DNA from: Leptidea sinapis
Taxonomy: Eukaryota; Arthropoda; Insecta; Lepidoptera; Pieridae
Reading direction: 5' to 3'
Length of the DNA stretch: 64,000 bases
Assembly: GCF_905404315.1 (NCBI RefSeq)
Contig: NC_066296.1
Span: 5,580,001-5,644,000 of the forward strand
Shown: one piece after another, positions 41,633-51,591 of the stretch
How positions within the stretch are numbered: position 1 is the first letter of the stretch
Layout of the letters: every line of letters begins with the position of its first letter
Translations under genes and position numbers: made by a program
Notes under the pieces: model-generated
Database searches by the model: none
Seen by the model: the letters and a program-made list of their open reading frames with translations, nothing else
Told to the model about the DNA's origin: nothing

Positions 41633-41812
41633 TTATTGTGCTTGGGCTAGACCAATGACTCCACAGGCAATTCGTGCACCGGCATTGCCAGTAGTTTTGC
41701 TGAGCTCATGTCCACCTATTCCAAGGTCATCAGGATCTGCGTGAACCACCAGAGTACGGCCAACGATGTTGTTAGGTCCAGTTAGAGATATCTGTGAATC
41801 TTGAATGCAAAC
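41633..41812 (-). CDS. Sod1: Sod1 exon 4
   Basis: 180 nt including the TAA at 41633-41635. After acceptor TGTACAG it encodes VCIQDSQISLTG, then VVHADPDDLG, Arg143 and Cys146. The ORF that can be read through the acceptor gives an intronic Met; the spliced start at Val97 is preferred because it matches the family alignment. Confidence 0.96.
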   Translation of the reverse strand, partial: VCIQDSQISLTGPNNIVGRTLVVHADPDDLGIGGHELSKTTGNAGARIACGVIGLAQAQ

Positions 41813-44790
41813 CTGTACAAAATGCACCTTAATTACAATGTGACTATGATCTTGTATCTTATTTAGTTAATGTCAGTTTCACACATTCAAGATTGAATAC
41901 TTTTTAAAAGATTAAAAACAGAAAGTGTAAATAGCAAGTTCTACAAGAAGATGTTAGAATTAATATATAATATAAGCTTTCACAACAATTTGTGTTTAAG
42001 AATCAGTCATATAAAGACTCTAATAATTTTTTTTTAAGAAAATGTGACAAACAAATTGTTCAACTGATGGTAATTAATACTCCTGATAAATACATTTTTA
42101 TTCAAACATCAATTATTTTACATAAGGTAAAGAGATAAAAATTAAAAACAAAAAGGAAATATAATTATTAATTTGTCTTAAGTGTGGATATGTACTACAT
42201 AATGATTTTCAAAAGAATTGGTAAAAAAACCTTTGTGTGGTAAGGGTTACTATAACATAAATGACTTTCTTAATGATACCACAAATTGGGAATGGAGTGA
42301 CCACCCTCAGGCTATTAAATAATAAGTTTAATTGTACAATATTACTTTGTAAACATATTTTTTCAATGAAAAAAAAAAAATCCCGCTGAGTTTGTTGCGC
42401 CCGTTCTTGTCAGGTCTGAGGCATTCATTTTGGAATGGGTGGTAGTTTTTGACTTTCAATAAGTGATGTCACATCCTATTTTGAATAAAAATATTTTGAA
42501 TTTGAATTGAATGTAGTTTGTGGTGAGAACATTCTAAAATTTGCAATGCTCAGTCAAAACTCAATAGTTGTTAAAGAAATTACAACATAAAACTGCAAAT
42601 AAAGCCATACAATTTATAATTTTCACAATCAATAGATATTTAGATTCCCCTGTAAACTTTGATTCAATATATTGTATCACTTATGTTGGGGTCATTTATA
42701 TTATATTTGATCATATTAAATTCAATTACCATACATTTGTGAAGGAGGCATGTTGAACTGTGGTCTTGATATTAAATTAATATCAATTCTGGACAATGTA
42801 TTAGTCTTTTCCTAGTAAAACTCATCAATTAGCATTATCCTTATGCCTAATAAGGCGAGAACATTTTTACTGACCACATCAGGGAAATAGATCATATATA
42901 GATCCACCATTAGCCATTAGCAATTGTTTACTTTATGTTATGATTATTGTCTGATAGTGTGAGTGTGGGCAAGTTGGTTGCAGGAGACCTCGCAGGACAT
43001 TAGTCAACCAAGTTGGTGACATTTTGACAAATGAAAAAGGTCCAAAGCACCCCGAATCGGCAAGCATAGATGAAAAAAGTAATGAAGGATGTGCATGAGG
43101 TTTGTTGGGATAGAAGCAAGTTGCGTTCTGTTGTCTCTGCCTACCTCTACGGGAAAAAGGTGGAGTTAGAGTGTGTGTATTATCTGACAATTGAATATTG
43201 CAGCATAGCAGTTGATGCCACTTTTTGTATCTATATATATAAAAATGAATTGCTGTTCGTTAGTCTCGCTAAAACTCTAAACCGCTGGACCGATTTGGCA
43301 AATTTAGGTCTTGAATTATTTGTGGAAGTCCAGAGAAGGTTTAAAAAGTGAATAAATAGGAAAATGCTGCTAAATTAAATAAAAACAACAAATTTGTTTT
43401 TCCTTTGATATGTCCATACATAATTTCTATGAGATAATTTATTGATGCACGGTTTGACAGTTCTCCTGTGAAACAATTTCATTAAGACAGCAGGGCACAT
43501 ATTTTACGAAGTAATTTTTGATTTTATAATAATAATAAGATTATAAGTCTAGTGTGATTTTAATTAGGAATCAGTACAAAAGTATACAAGTATATACCTT
43601 AGTGACTCCTCCATCTGTCCCGGCCTCAATGTTGCCAAGATCTCCAACATGTCTCACAGTGGAGGTGGGGCCTCCATGTTCAAGCTTTTCAGGGTTGAAG
43701 TGAGGACCAGCTGATGTGCATCCATTTGTGTTGTCACCAAACTCATGCACATGGAAGCCATGCTTACCCTGAAGCAGTAAAATAAAAAAAATAATGTAGG
43801 ATCATAATTATAACTACTGTATGATTGATTGCCTGATAAAATTACTTTATTTGTACTATTGACCCAAATAGGGAGAAAGAAGCAAATAACATTTTCTTAA
43901 TTTTTTCTTCAAAAGTTGTCCAAGCACTTAAGTTTCATATTATGTGAAAGTTTTTATGACATAATAATTACAAGTATTGAAGTTTAACTAACAGAGGACA
44001 TTCTTTCAAATTATGGTTTCTTTTGACCCCATACTTGATATATTAATGATGAAGTAATAATAAAGGTATTTACAACCGGCCTTGAAACTATTATGTACTT
44101 GATGGAAAATTGTTGACACTAACTCAATTGGATTGTTATAATACAGATATATAATTTATGATAAGTTATTAGGTATTAATAATGTGAATTTGATTTGATT
44201 TAGACTATCAAACAACTATTTTGTACAAAATGTTTAACAATCCACAGGTTTTTATTTTAAATAATGATCCCTTGAAAGATAATAATTGAATAAATTGCAT
44301 AATAATTTTCCATACAACACATTTTATATTGCTTTAGTTCAAAGCATAAATAAGCTATATGATTCAATACAAGTGCGGTATCCAAAGAACTTTGGCACGT
44401 AAAATATTTACAATGAAATATGATAATCATGTAAGGTACAAGGTTATCTGACCTGTACTCAAAGTCAATTAATTCTAGAAGTATGTCGTCAAGCACTTAA
44501 CATAATTTATGATTATGTTAATAGTCTGTTCGTGTAAAGCCGTGTTAAATAAATGGCTACATACCTTAGTTAGACCTGAAACCTGCCCAGTCACAACCAC
44601 TGGTGATTTCTCATCCTGTAAAAAATCGATGTTTGAATAAACTCTATATCTAACTCTATATTATATTCTAGAAAAATTTAATACATAGTTACTAGTCGAT
44701 GTAAAATAAATAACAATAATATACCCTCTGATCAAAATAAATGGTGCCGGTTACATCACCATTCAAAACGCATACAGCTTTAGCCGGCAT
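41633..44790 (-). CDS. Sod1: Cu/Zn superoxide dismutase (whole gene, 4 exons)
   Basis: Exons 44790-44725, 44615-44565, 43768-43598 and 41812-41633 join in phase 0 throughout to 468 nt, 155 residues. The enzyme converts superoxide to oxygen and hydrogen peroxide in the cytosol as a homodimer. Cu and Zn ligands are visible: His45 and His47 in GKHGFHVHEFGD, His62 in AGPHFNP, His70 in EHGGP, His79 and Asp82 in RHVGD, and His120 in VVHADPDDLG. Cys56 and Cys146 can form the structural disulfide, and Arg143 is the substrate-guiding arginine. There is no signal peptide, so this is the cytosolic form. The C-terminus is GVIGLAQAQ. The introns are 109, 796 and 1785 bp; the last holds a LINE-B tail and a Helitron-like fragment. 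Confidence 0.97.
42195..42515 (+). mobile_element. LINE-B 3' end (Sod1 intron 3)
   Basis: TGGTAAGGGTTACTATAACA to TTTGAATTTGAATTGAATG. It lies antisense within intron 3 of Sod1. Confidence 0.85.
42930..43215 (+). mobile_element. Possible RTE-type LINE tail (Sod1 intron 3)
   Basis: Reading DVHEVCWDRSKLRSVVSAYL then YGKKV resembles the final D-x-x-W-R-x-x-V segment of RTE polyproteins. Confidence 0.35.
43230..43530 (+). mobile_element. Helitron-like element, type 1, 3' truncated (Sod1 intron 3)
   Basis: TC at 43230 after A. It follows type 1 to ACGAAGTAATTTTTGATTTT and lacks the CTAG end. Confidence 0.75.
43598..43768 (-). CDS. Sod1: Sod1 exon 3 (metal site)
   Basis: 171 nt between acceptor CTTCAG|GGT and donor AAG|GTATAT. 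It encodes GKHGFHVHEFGD through RHVGDLGNIEAGTDGGVTK, with six metal ligands and Cys56. Confidence 0.96.
44565..44615 (-). CDS. Sod1: Sod1 exon 2
   Basis: 51 nt between acceptor TTTTTTACAG and donor AAG|GTATGT. It encodes DEKSPVVVTGQVSGLTK, phase 0 at both ends. Confidence 0.95.
44725..44790 (-). CDS. Sod1: Sod1 exon 1
   Basis: 66 nt, starting MPAKAVCVLNGDVTG and ending FDQR at donor AGG|GTATAT, phase 0. The ATG is the only in-frame start at the canonical N-terminus. Confidence 0.95.
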
Positions 44791-44989
44791 GATAAAAATA
44801 TAGTTTTCAAAAATGTATAAATGCAATAACTAAAATTTCAATACTATGAGTTGATTCTTCTCAGTAAAAAAATCGCTAATTCAATATATCACAGGCCACA
44901 CACATACGCAGTTCGCACTTAACGTTCAACCACAGAATACAGTTCAACACAGAATTGAGAATGAGTAATGACCACAGAACAGTGAACAC

Positions 44990-45150
44990 CAGGGGTGGGA
45001 CAGACGCCTTAAAGTGACGTTTTCAGAAGACTGTAGTGCTATCTGTTAGTTGGCCCGAAAATGAAAGCTTTGTCAGCTGTCACTCGCTTTGAAACCTTTC
45101 AACTTTTCTTTATTTGTGTTACTGCCCACTGGTCATAAAATGGCGGCTAT
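44990..45150 (+). repeat. 161-bp repeat, 200 bp upstream of the Sod1 ATG
   Basis: Same length and only four substitutions relative to 48286-48446. It starts CAGGGGTGGGACAGACGCCT and ends AAAATGGCGGCTAT. Confidence 0.92.
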
Positions 45151-45369
45151 TCGTTCTTGGGAACAGGCTATAACCCAGGCCCTTACTGCATTTTTGGTAT
45201 TTACTTTCAGTATTTTATTGTACAAAAAAGTCCAATAAAGTATTATTATGTCATCTTTCATCAATCAAATTTTCCTTTTCTGTATGTTTTCACTATTTTT
45301 TAAAAGTTATTAACAACACGATTCACTTTCCCCAAAGGAAGTAGCAACTTTTTTCGAATTGCTCATATT

Positions 45370-45645
45370 GACACATAAGCTATCCAGTTTAGGTTGAAAT
45401 ATTACCTAATGGTACGAATGAATGAACGAACTAAATCAGTTTGCGATTCAATTGATATCATTTTTGACATTCAATTGACATCATTGCGATTTAATCAGTT
45501 GATTTGACGTCAACCTAAATTAAATAGCTCTAATCACGTCGTGGTTCCAAAGAGCAAAGCTGTTCATTTTAGGTTGTCAATTGAATCGCAATAAGAGTTC
45601 ATGGTAGGCCCCCTGGTCTCTTATGATATTGACACTACAGAAGTA
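45370..45645. repeat. Palindromic repeat region upstream of Sod1
   Basis: AGTTTAGGTTGAAAT near 45388 and GTCAACCTAAATTAAATAGCT near 45510 are inverted. A further TTTTAGGTTGTCAATTGAAT lies at 45570. Many CAATTGA motifs. A degenerate MITE is likely. Confidence 0.45.
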
Positions 45646-46394
45646 CTCCCCGCGTGCCCCTTTTAGATAGCAATAGTTTTGACAGGACTAGTCTTAGGTT
45701 AGACGGAATTAAATCGTATTACGTAATATCATATACTCAACAGATGATTGGCAATGTAAATGAATTAAGCAGAATAATGCAAAGCGTGTAATGATAATTA
45801 TTTATTTATTGTATGACCATAGCATACCAAAAATAATTTCAGAAAAATCACTTACCATTGCCTATTAAAATATACTACACTCAGAACTCTAATAATGATC
45901 AGGAAATATATTGTGTTATTTCTATTCACATGTATTTATTTTCTTTCATAAATTTAAGTTTTTTAAATATGTATAAAAACTATATATGTATTGTATGATA
46001 CAAAATCAAAATATCATAAACTAGGAGTGCTGCCGGCAGCGGAGTCATGCCCAAGCGCTGAGCTATTTGTGGCAGGGCCGCAGACAGAGGCACCTGTATT
46101 TGATCTTTGTGCCAACCGCTTAGCGAGAACCTTTTGATATATTGATCGAGGCTCATCGCTATAAGACCGCCGCGGTAAGGACTTTCCAGGCTATCATGGT
46201 CGAGCCAATGTCATCATATGGGATAGTGATTTCGAGGAGAACAGCCTGGATCCGGGATCGGATAACCACCACATTACCGTGCTTGTATAGGCGACAATAA
46301 TCCTGCCCGTGATGATAGACCATTCCCAAGAACTAGCGCTGGTACGTATTTATGGCACGAAGTATTATTATAACTACGTACGAAGTATTATCGT
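45646..46394. other. No gene seen
   Basis: GC rises from 46025. Stretches such as GGCAGGGCCGCAGACAGAGG may be the decayed upstream part of the RTE-type LINE at 46395. Confidence 0.4.
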
Positions 46395-46978
46395 GGATAG
46401 TGGATCGTACCAACAGCCTTGAACTTACGGGAACGCTCAACCTTGAAATCTTGAGTGACTTCGTCTATGGTCTAGCATTAGTAATACAGGATCATGCGAA
46501 AAAGAGATAAGGAGACGTATAGGGATGGCCAAAAATGCAATGTCCCAGATGCACAAGATATGGAGAGACCGTAACATCACGCGAAAAACTAAAACCAAAT
46601 CGGTGATCTCCATATTTAGTTATGGAGCGGAGACCTGGACACTGAAAAAGGCCGACAGAGACCGAATAGACGCCTTTGAAATGCGGTGCTGGAGAAAAAT
46701 GCTGCAGATTCCATGGACCGCTTTTCACACCAACGTGTCTATTCTAAGAGCACTTAACGTCAAAACTAGACTTTCCACAATATGCCTTCGTAGGATGCTG
46801 GAATTCTTTGGACATATTGCTCGTAAAGAGGGCCATAATCGAGATGGTCGGACCAAATACGATCTGCTCTAAACATCAACTTCCATGATGCCCTTCATAA
46901 AGCTAAGGATCGCAGCAGATGGCAGGGAATCGTACGGAAGAAACTGATGCAGCGGGGGAGTCACGACCCTCAGTAATG
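46395..46978 (+). mobile_element. RTE-type LINE, second family
   Basis: MAKNAMSQMHKIWRDRNITR, VISIFSYGAETWTLKKADRD, MRCWRKMLQIPWTAFHTNVS, LRRMLEFFGHIARKEGHN, then after a frameshift HDALHKAKDRSRWQGIVRKK and RGSHDPQ. YGAETW and the W-x-x-R-x-x-NVS pattern are RT-to-C-terminal marks. Confidence 0.8.
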
Positions 46979-47014
46979 AGGAAAACGACGCGAGGAGGAT
47001 TATTATTAGTAGCC

Positions 47015-47290
47015 GCATTTTTAACCGACTTCAAAAAGGAGGTTCTCAGTTTGACGGTATTTCTTTTTATGTTTGTGACCTCAGAACTTTCGTCTGGGTA
47101 AACCTATTTTGATGATCCTTTTTTTATTTAAAGCTTGTGCTTCCCGTGTGGTCTGGTCCCATTTTTATTTATTCTAGTTCTGACAGTGCATCCACGAGAA
47201 AACCATATATGTATGTGTGTTACAAATGGACGAATAATTCAATATCACGCCAACCGATTTTGATGATCTTTTTTTTAATGGAAAGGATTC
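47015..47290 (+). repeat. Repeat with AACCGACTTCAAAAAGGAGG start
   Basis: A sequence type found in many lepidopteran repeats (GGAGGTTCTCAGTTTGACGG, CTTGTGCTTCCCGTGTGGTC). A minus-strand piece is at 22120-22160. It directly follows an RTE-type LINE, so it may be its 3' UTR. Confidence 0.5.
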
Positions 47291-47307
47291 AAGGGTCATT
47301 TGACGAG

Positions 47308-47354
47308 ATGTGCTAGTGTCGCACTTGTGAGAAACAAGTGCGACACTAGCACAT
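47308..47354. repeat. Perfect 21-bp hairpin, 5-nt loop
   Basis: Arms 47308-47328 and 47334-47354, loop GAGAA. Confidence 0.96.
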
Positions 47355-47569
47355 GGCGGCGAGATGAGAGCGGGAAAAAATTATGACTGCAACTTCAATG
47401 AGCCGTTTGTTTATATTTTTTGTTATTATTTGTGTCGCCTCAAAGTGGACTGAAGAAATTCTTGCATATATCCATTTATGCTGTTATCCATTGCTTTAGT
47501 AATGTATCTAATGGAAACCTGAAATAGATTATTTTGTTTATTATTTTACTACACACTTTACTTTCCTTA

Positions 47570-47692
47570 AAGGCCGGCAACGCTCCTGTGATTCCTCTGG
47601 TGTTGCAAGAGATTGTGGGCGGCGGTGATCACTTAACAACAGGTGACCCGTACGGTCGATTGTCCTCCTATTCCATAAAAAAAACCATTAAC
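47570..47692 (+). mobile_element. LINE-A 3' end
   Basis: CCTTAAAGGCCGGCAACGCT to CCATAAAAAAAACC. It is near identical to the tail of the copy at 24230-24350, so it is young. Confidence 0.88.
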
Positions 47693-47699
47693 CTATGTT

Positions 47700-48122
47700 A
47701 TGGTAACATTTTGGTTGCCACTGTTATATAATATCATGTTTATATTTTTGATTCAGACTTTACTGAAAATAGGTAAAGTAGGATCAGAAATAAATTCTTT
47801 TGGAAAGAATATTTCATATAAAATTAATTTGATACGAGCTTCTTACAAATTACTTAGCAATACTTACGTGTGGAACCCAACTCCTGGATTTTTACATGCA
47901 CTACGGCTTTGGCAACCAGATACAACACCCAACCATGGCCTTAACTTTTATAAGTTGAAAGGGATCCACATCTATATCTACCAAATATGTTTCAAAATAA
48001 TAAAATCACAAAAATACTATTCACAAGTTGTAGGACATTACAATTCTTTGTTTATTTGCCCCAACTTTGACATTGGGCCAAATAAATATATGGGCTACGC
48101 GATAGAGATGCAAGATCAATAG
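47700..48122 (+). other. Unassigned 140-codon ORF
   Basis: Hydrophobic start (WLPLLYNIMFIFLIQTLL), then YKLLSNTYVWNPTPGFLHAL and a lysine/tyrosine-rich tail. I do not recognise it. It lies between a LINE-A tail and the 161-bp repeat, in AT-rich DNA, so it may be chance. Confidence 0.18.
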
Positions 48123-48285
48123 CTTTGTCCTGTTCTATCTCAACCTTAGGACAAGCGCTATACAAGCTTGTCTTTTCTATGTTATTATAATAAAGTTACC
48201 GACGCTACTTCTGTAGCGTTAATATTCTAAGGCTTGTGTTTAAGGCCGATAGAAAAAAGTGTGAAGTTGTTATTTGTCCTAGTGG

Positions 48286-48446
48286 CAGGGGTGGGACAGA
48301 CGCCTTAAAGTGACGTTTTCAGAAGACTGTAGTGCCATCTGTTAGTTGGCCCGAAAATGAAAGCTTTGGCAGCTGTCACTCGCTTTGAAACCTTTCAACT
48401 TTTCTTTATTTGTGTTACTACCCACTGGTAATAAAATGGCGGCTAT
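48286..48446 (+). repeat. 161-bp repeat, second copy
   Basis: Direct copy of 44990-45150. The flanks are unrelated on both sides. Confidence 0.92.
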
Positions 48447-48800
48447 GCCTAGCGTTTGCACATGTATGTAGCTCTCGTGTTCCATTTTGCATATTTACAC
48501 TACTAAATCTATCCTTTATGTTCTATGTAGTGACAAAATTAGATAACTAACTCTACGCGCAATTTCAACATGGTAAAAAATTGCAATACCTACATTAAAA
48601 AGTAGAGTTAATTGCGTCAGAGCATTAAAAATGAATTTTATAATTTCGAGCTCATATATAGTTATTTTCGGGGCCAATCTTCAGATGGCGCCAGCTTTCA
48701 AATAGACAGCTCATATTGCGTAGAGAGGGCTCTCTTTTGGCTCATCAAACTTAGCCCCCCAAAAAAAAATTTTTTCTATTTTTGAAATTTCAATATCGCA
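48447..48800. other. No gene seen
   Basis: Contains ATGGCGCCAGCTTTC and AGCCCCCCAAAAAAAAAT; repetitive in look, unassigned. Confidence 0.4.
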
Positions 48801-49128
48801 TATCGTTAGTTCGTAGTTTGTTCTTAATTGTTCGCTATACATAATTGTTTGTTCTTTTGTTGTTTATTTAAAAACATTTAATTAAAAACCTTCCCCTTTA
48901 GTTAGCCCCCGCCCCCTGTTAATGGGGGGAAACGCCTACTATTTGGTTCTGGCACTCGCCGGCCGCTGCCGCGGCACGCTATGCTCGGCTCGGGCGTTGT
49001 TTTAACTGTTCTAACATAACCTAACCTAACCAATTTTAATGAATTGCAATTTTTTTTTAAATTAATAAATTGAGGACATACAAATGTTTATAGAGAACAA
49101 TCAAGAACAAATGGCGAACTAACGATGT
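48801..49128. mobile_element. MITE with 36-bp imperfect inverted ends
   Basis: Left ATCGTTAGTTCG...GTTCTTAATTGTTC, right GAACAATCAAGAAC...CGAACTAACGAT. The GC-rich centre (GGCCGCTGCCGCGGC) is followed by CCTAACCTAACC at 49020-49031. Confidence 0.62.
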
Positions 49129-49461
49129 AATAAAAAAAAAATCTAACTTTCTTGAGCTCTCTCTTTTCCCTATATATTATTATACTCTTTGCGTCGTGGT
49201 TTAATCCTCTTTGGTTGTACCCCAAAGAGCAAAGAGAATTTTAATGTTAGAATTTAAAATTAAAATATAGGTACTAATTAGTAATTACTAATTAAAATAG
49301 TATATATAAAATACTACGATATCGTAATGTGCCGTCTCTTCCCTCGACCATTAATTCTATTTTGAATTTTGAAATTTTGTTTTACGTACTCATAATAAAT
49401 GGGAACTTAAGAAATTAATAAATATTTTTACATTTCATATCCTAATTATATAAATATTATT
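49129..49461. other. Probable upstream region of the zinc-ribbon gene
   Basis: AT-rich. CTCTTTGCGTCGTGGTTTAA and CCCCAAAGAGCAAAGAGAAT are weakly inverted. No TATA box is claimed. Confidence 0.3.
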
Positions 49462-49509
49462 ATGGAAGTTGAGAATGTCTCTATTTCTGTACCTAAAAGT
49501 ACAATTAAT
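49462..49509 (+). CDS. Zinc-ribbon gene, exon 1
   Basis: MEVENVSISVPKSTIN, 48 nt, donor AAT|GTAAGT. It is short, and the call rests on phase and splice sites rather than on homology. Confidence 0.55.
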
Positions 49510-50947
49510 GTAAGTTTAAAATTTTGACTCATGATAAGGGTAATTCTATTAGTGTTTGCTTATTTCTTAAAAAAATATTTTTGAGGTTCTTCAAGCTTTC
49601 TTCCGGATAGGCAGAGATGTCTTTTATGGTAATAGAAATAATCATAGTAAATAACGATTCAAATTGAGTCCGGAGTATTTTCACGGTGACACTAAACATG
49701 AGTTATATTTTCATTTCATGTGCTAAATTAATTAGACTTTTCATTTTTAGAATGCTGAGGTTAGCAAGAGTACAATATTAGGGACCCCAAGGGTAAGCAC
49801 TACTTCACTATATGTATTTAAATTTGATTTTTGGCCTAAATTTTTCTCATTCTGAAGTGTTTGGCTTAGTAATTGTGTTTTCCACTACCATTTGTATCTT
49901 AAATATCAAGCATATCAAGGCTTGCAATTGCGTTTCCTGTAACCCTGTTACTATAACCATTTACATAATATGTTATTCATATTCATGTATATACCTACCT
50001 ACCATTACTTTTTCACCTACTTTAAACTAGCCTTCTCTTCCCTACCTCAGGTTTTGATTGTTTATCCTACATATAATGAGATTTTTAACTAGTTTTGGAG
50101 GTCTGAACAGAGAAAATTTATTTTTAGCCCTCTACCTAGCAGGAGTTAAGTTAATACCAGTTACAGACCAGTTAAATTATATGTCAAATTTAATCACAGA
50201 GTAGTGATGCATACCTAATCTATTATCATTATACATACCTACCATTATAATTTTTATTGCATATTGTATCAGACCCTACTAATAAACATTTTATATTTTC
50301 AGATTTGTCCACTGTGTGAATCTCAAATAAAACGATTCTTCATTAACTTCAACGAAAAAATGCTCATGTGCGAGAACACCGAGTGTGAATTTCCATTTGG
50401 CTATGAAGACTTGCAGTTTATAGAGGTGGATGATTGTGACAATGAAACAGGTACTGTCCAGATCAGACAAACTATTTACCCTCGGGCTAACTCATGTAAA
50501 TCCCTCTCATCAATGTCAGATATTGAAGAACTGTACAATATGTCTAAATCTGAATGTAGTCAAAGGGGAAACCAACTTCAGATCAGGCGACCACTTAAAA
50601 CATATCAACGAAATAAGGAGAGATTTGGTGCAGATAAAGAAATAACTCAGGGTGTTAAGGATATCAGCATGTTATCGGCAAAAATGGTAGAGCTTGATAG
50701 CCCTGTTTTAATTAAGAATAAAAAAATTATCAAAAGCTTATTCAACCTGCAAGGAGCATCCGGGGTAAAATTATTGAAGAAAAATGAATTAGATAAAATA
50801 GTACATGAAAATAAAAAGCCTGAAGTAAAGATAGATATAGAAAAACACAGTGATATATCAGTCATCAAAATCGAATTAGTTGATATGAAGAAGAGTGATA
50901 ATAGCACAAATAAACAAAGCAGTAGCGAGAATACCATTGCACAATGA
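49462..50947 (+). CDS. Small protein with USPL1-like C2C2 zinc-ribbon (3 exons)
   Basis: Exons 49462-49509, 49751-49792 and 50303-50947 join in phase 0 to 244 codons plus stop. Residues 31-75 have CPLC, then FFINFNEKMLMCE, then C-EFPFGYEDL. This CPxC...F-x-E-x-x-x-x-CE-x-x-x-C-x-(F/Y)P-x-G pattern matches the N-terminal zinc finger of the SUMO protease USPL1. The rest is charged, Lys/Ser-rich and of low complexity, with no Cys/His protease motifs. It may be a short relative that kept only the ribbon, so catalysis is not claimed. The donor sites GTAAGT and GTAAGC and the acceptors ttttag and ttttcag are good. An AATAAA at 51289 follows a MITE in the likely 3' UTR. Confidence 0.7.
49751..49792 (+). 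CDS. Zinc-ribbon gene, exon 2
   Basis: NAEVSKSTILGTPR, 42 nt between acceptor TTTTTAG and donor AGG|GTAAGC, phase 0. Confidence 0.55.
50303..50947 (+). CDS. Zinc-ribbon gene, exon 3 (ribbon and charged tail)
   Basis: 645 nt from acceptor TATTTTCAG to the TGA at 50945-50947. The zinc-ribbon begins within the first codons (ICPLCESQIKRFF), so the Met readable upstream at 50264 is intronic. A lysine/serine-rich tail of about 170 residues follows. Confidence 0.72.
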   Translation: MCPLCESQIKRFFINFNEKMLMCENTECEFPFGYEDLQFIEVDDCDNETGTVQIRQTIYPRANSCKSLSSMSDIEELYNMSKSECSQRGNQLQIRRPLKTYQRNKERFGADKEITQGVKDISMLSAKMVELDSPVLIKNKKIIKSLFNLQGASGVKLLKKNELDKIVHENKKPEVKIDIEKHSDISVIKIELVDMKKSDNSTNKQSSSENTIAQ

Positions 50948-50964
50948 GATCGCTACCACTTTAA

Positions 50965-51283
50965 CGGCTATTCCCAATATACTATCTACAGATAGAGATA
51001 AATTACTACCTTCTACTGACAGTAATTAGCTGCCAATAATCTGAAGCTGTCCTAATATACCCGATCAGTCATTTTTATCACCTTATATTGGGATGCATAA
51101 ATTGCAATTTCCATAAAAACTTCTATCGCTGGTAAGCTATATGTCCTTCCATTGACAGACAGTGTGTATGGATAAGGTGAGTTACTATCAATAAGTTTAT
51201 TGGGACAGAAAAGTCAATGATAGTTACGATTTTTATCTCAACTAGGCCACAACCGGAGGTGACTGAATATTGGGAACGGCCGT
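50965..51283. mobile_element. MITE in the 3' region of the zinc-ribbon gene
   Basis: Inverted ends CGGCTATTCCCAATA and TATTGGGAACGGCCG with TAA on both outer sides. The ends resemble MITE-L. It starts 17 bp after the stop codon. Confidence 0.68.
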
Positions 51284-51288
51284 AAGAG

Positions 51289-51294
51289 AATAAA
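51289..51294 (+). terminator. Candidate poly(A) signal of the zinc-ribbon gene
   Basis: AATAAA 342 nt after the stop codon and 6 bp beyond the MITE at 50965-51283. It is the first canonical signal on the plus strand that I can see there. Confidence 0.35.
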
Positions 51295-51591
51295 ACATAA
51301 TGCAGTCCCTATGCCCCGCAACTGGCGAACCAAAAGCACCTTCATTTTTTGATCTTCATGAACATTACACATGTGAACATGAACTTCATGAAATGTCATT
51401 TGAAGGGAATGACCTATCTTAACTCTTATGGTGGTGTGAGCAATGAAAAACTCTGCAATGGGAATAGTCTCAAAGAAACTTAAGACCTTAGATAGTATCT
51501 ATGTCTAGATAGAGTTGTAAGAAATTTATGTTATAGTAACCTTTACCACATTAACATCTTTCTTTTTTCAATTTAGTACATACCAACTTTT

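Noticed and set aside
41813..41827. In-frame Met upstream of Sod1 exon 4 as a start
   Set aside because: It lies in intron 3 just before a good acceptor; the spliced protein matches the family throughout.
46492..46728. Minus-strand ORF opposite the RTE-type LINE
   Set aside because: Shadow frame of the plus-strand reverse-transcriptase reading.
50264..50302. Met at 50264 as the start of the zinc-ribbon protein
   Set aside because: MYQTLLINILYFQ is encoded by the AT-rich intron end up to TTTTCAG; two upstream exons in phase give a better N-terminus.
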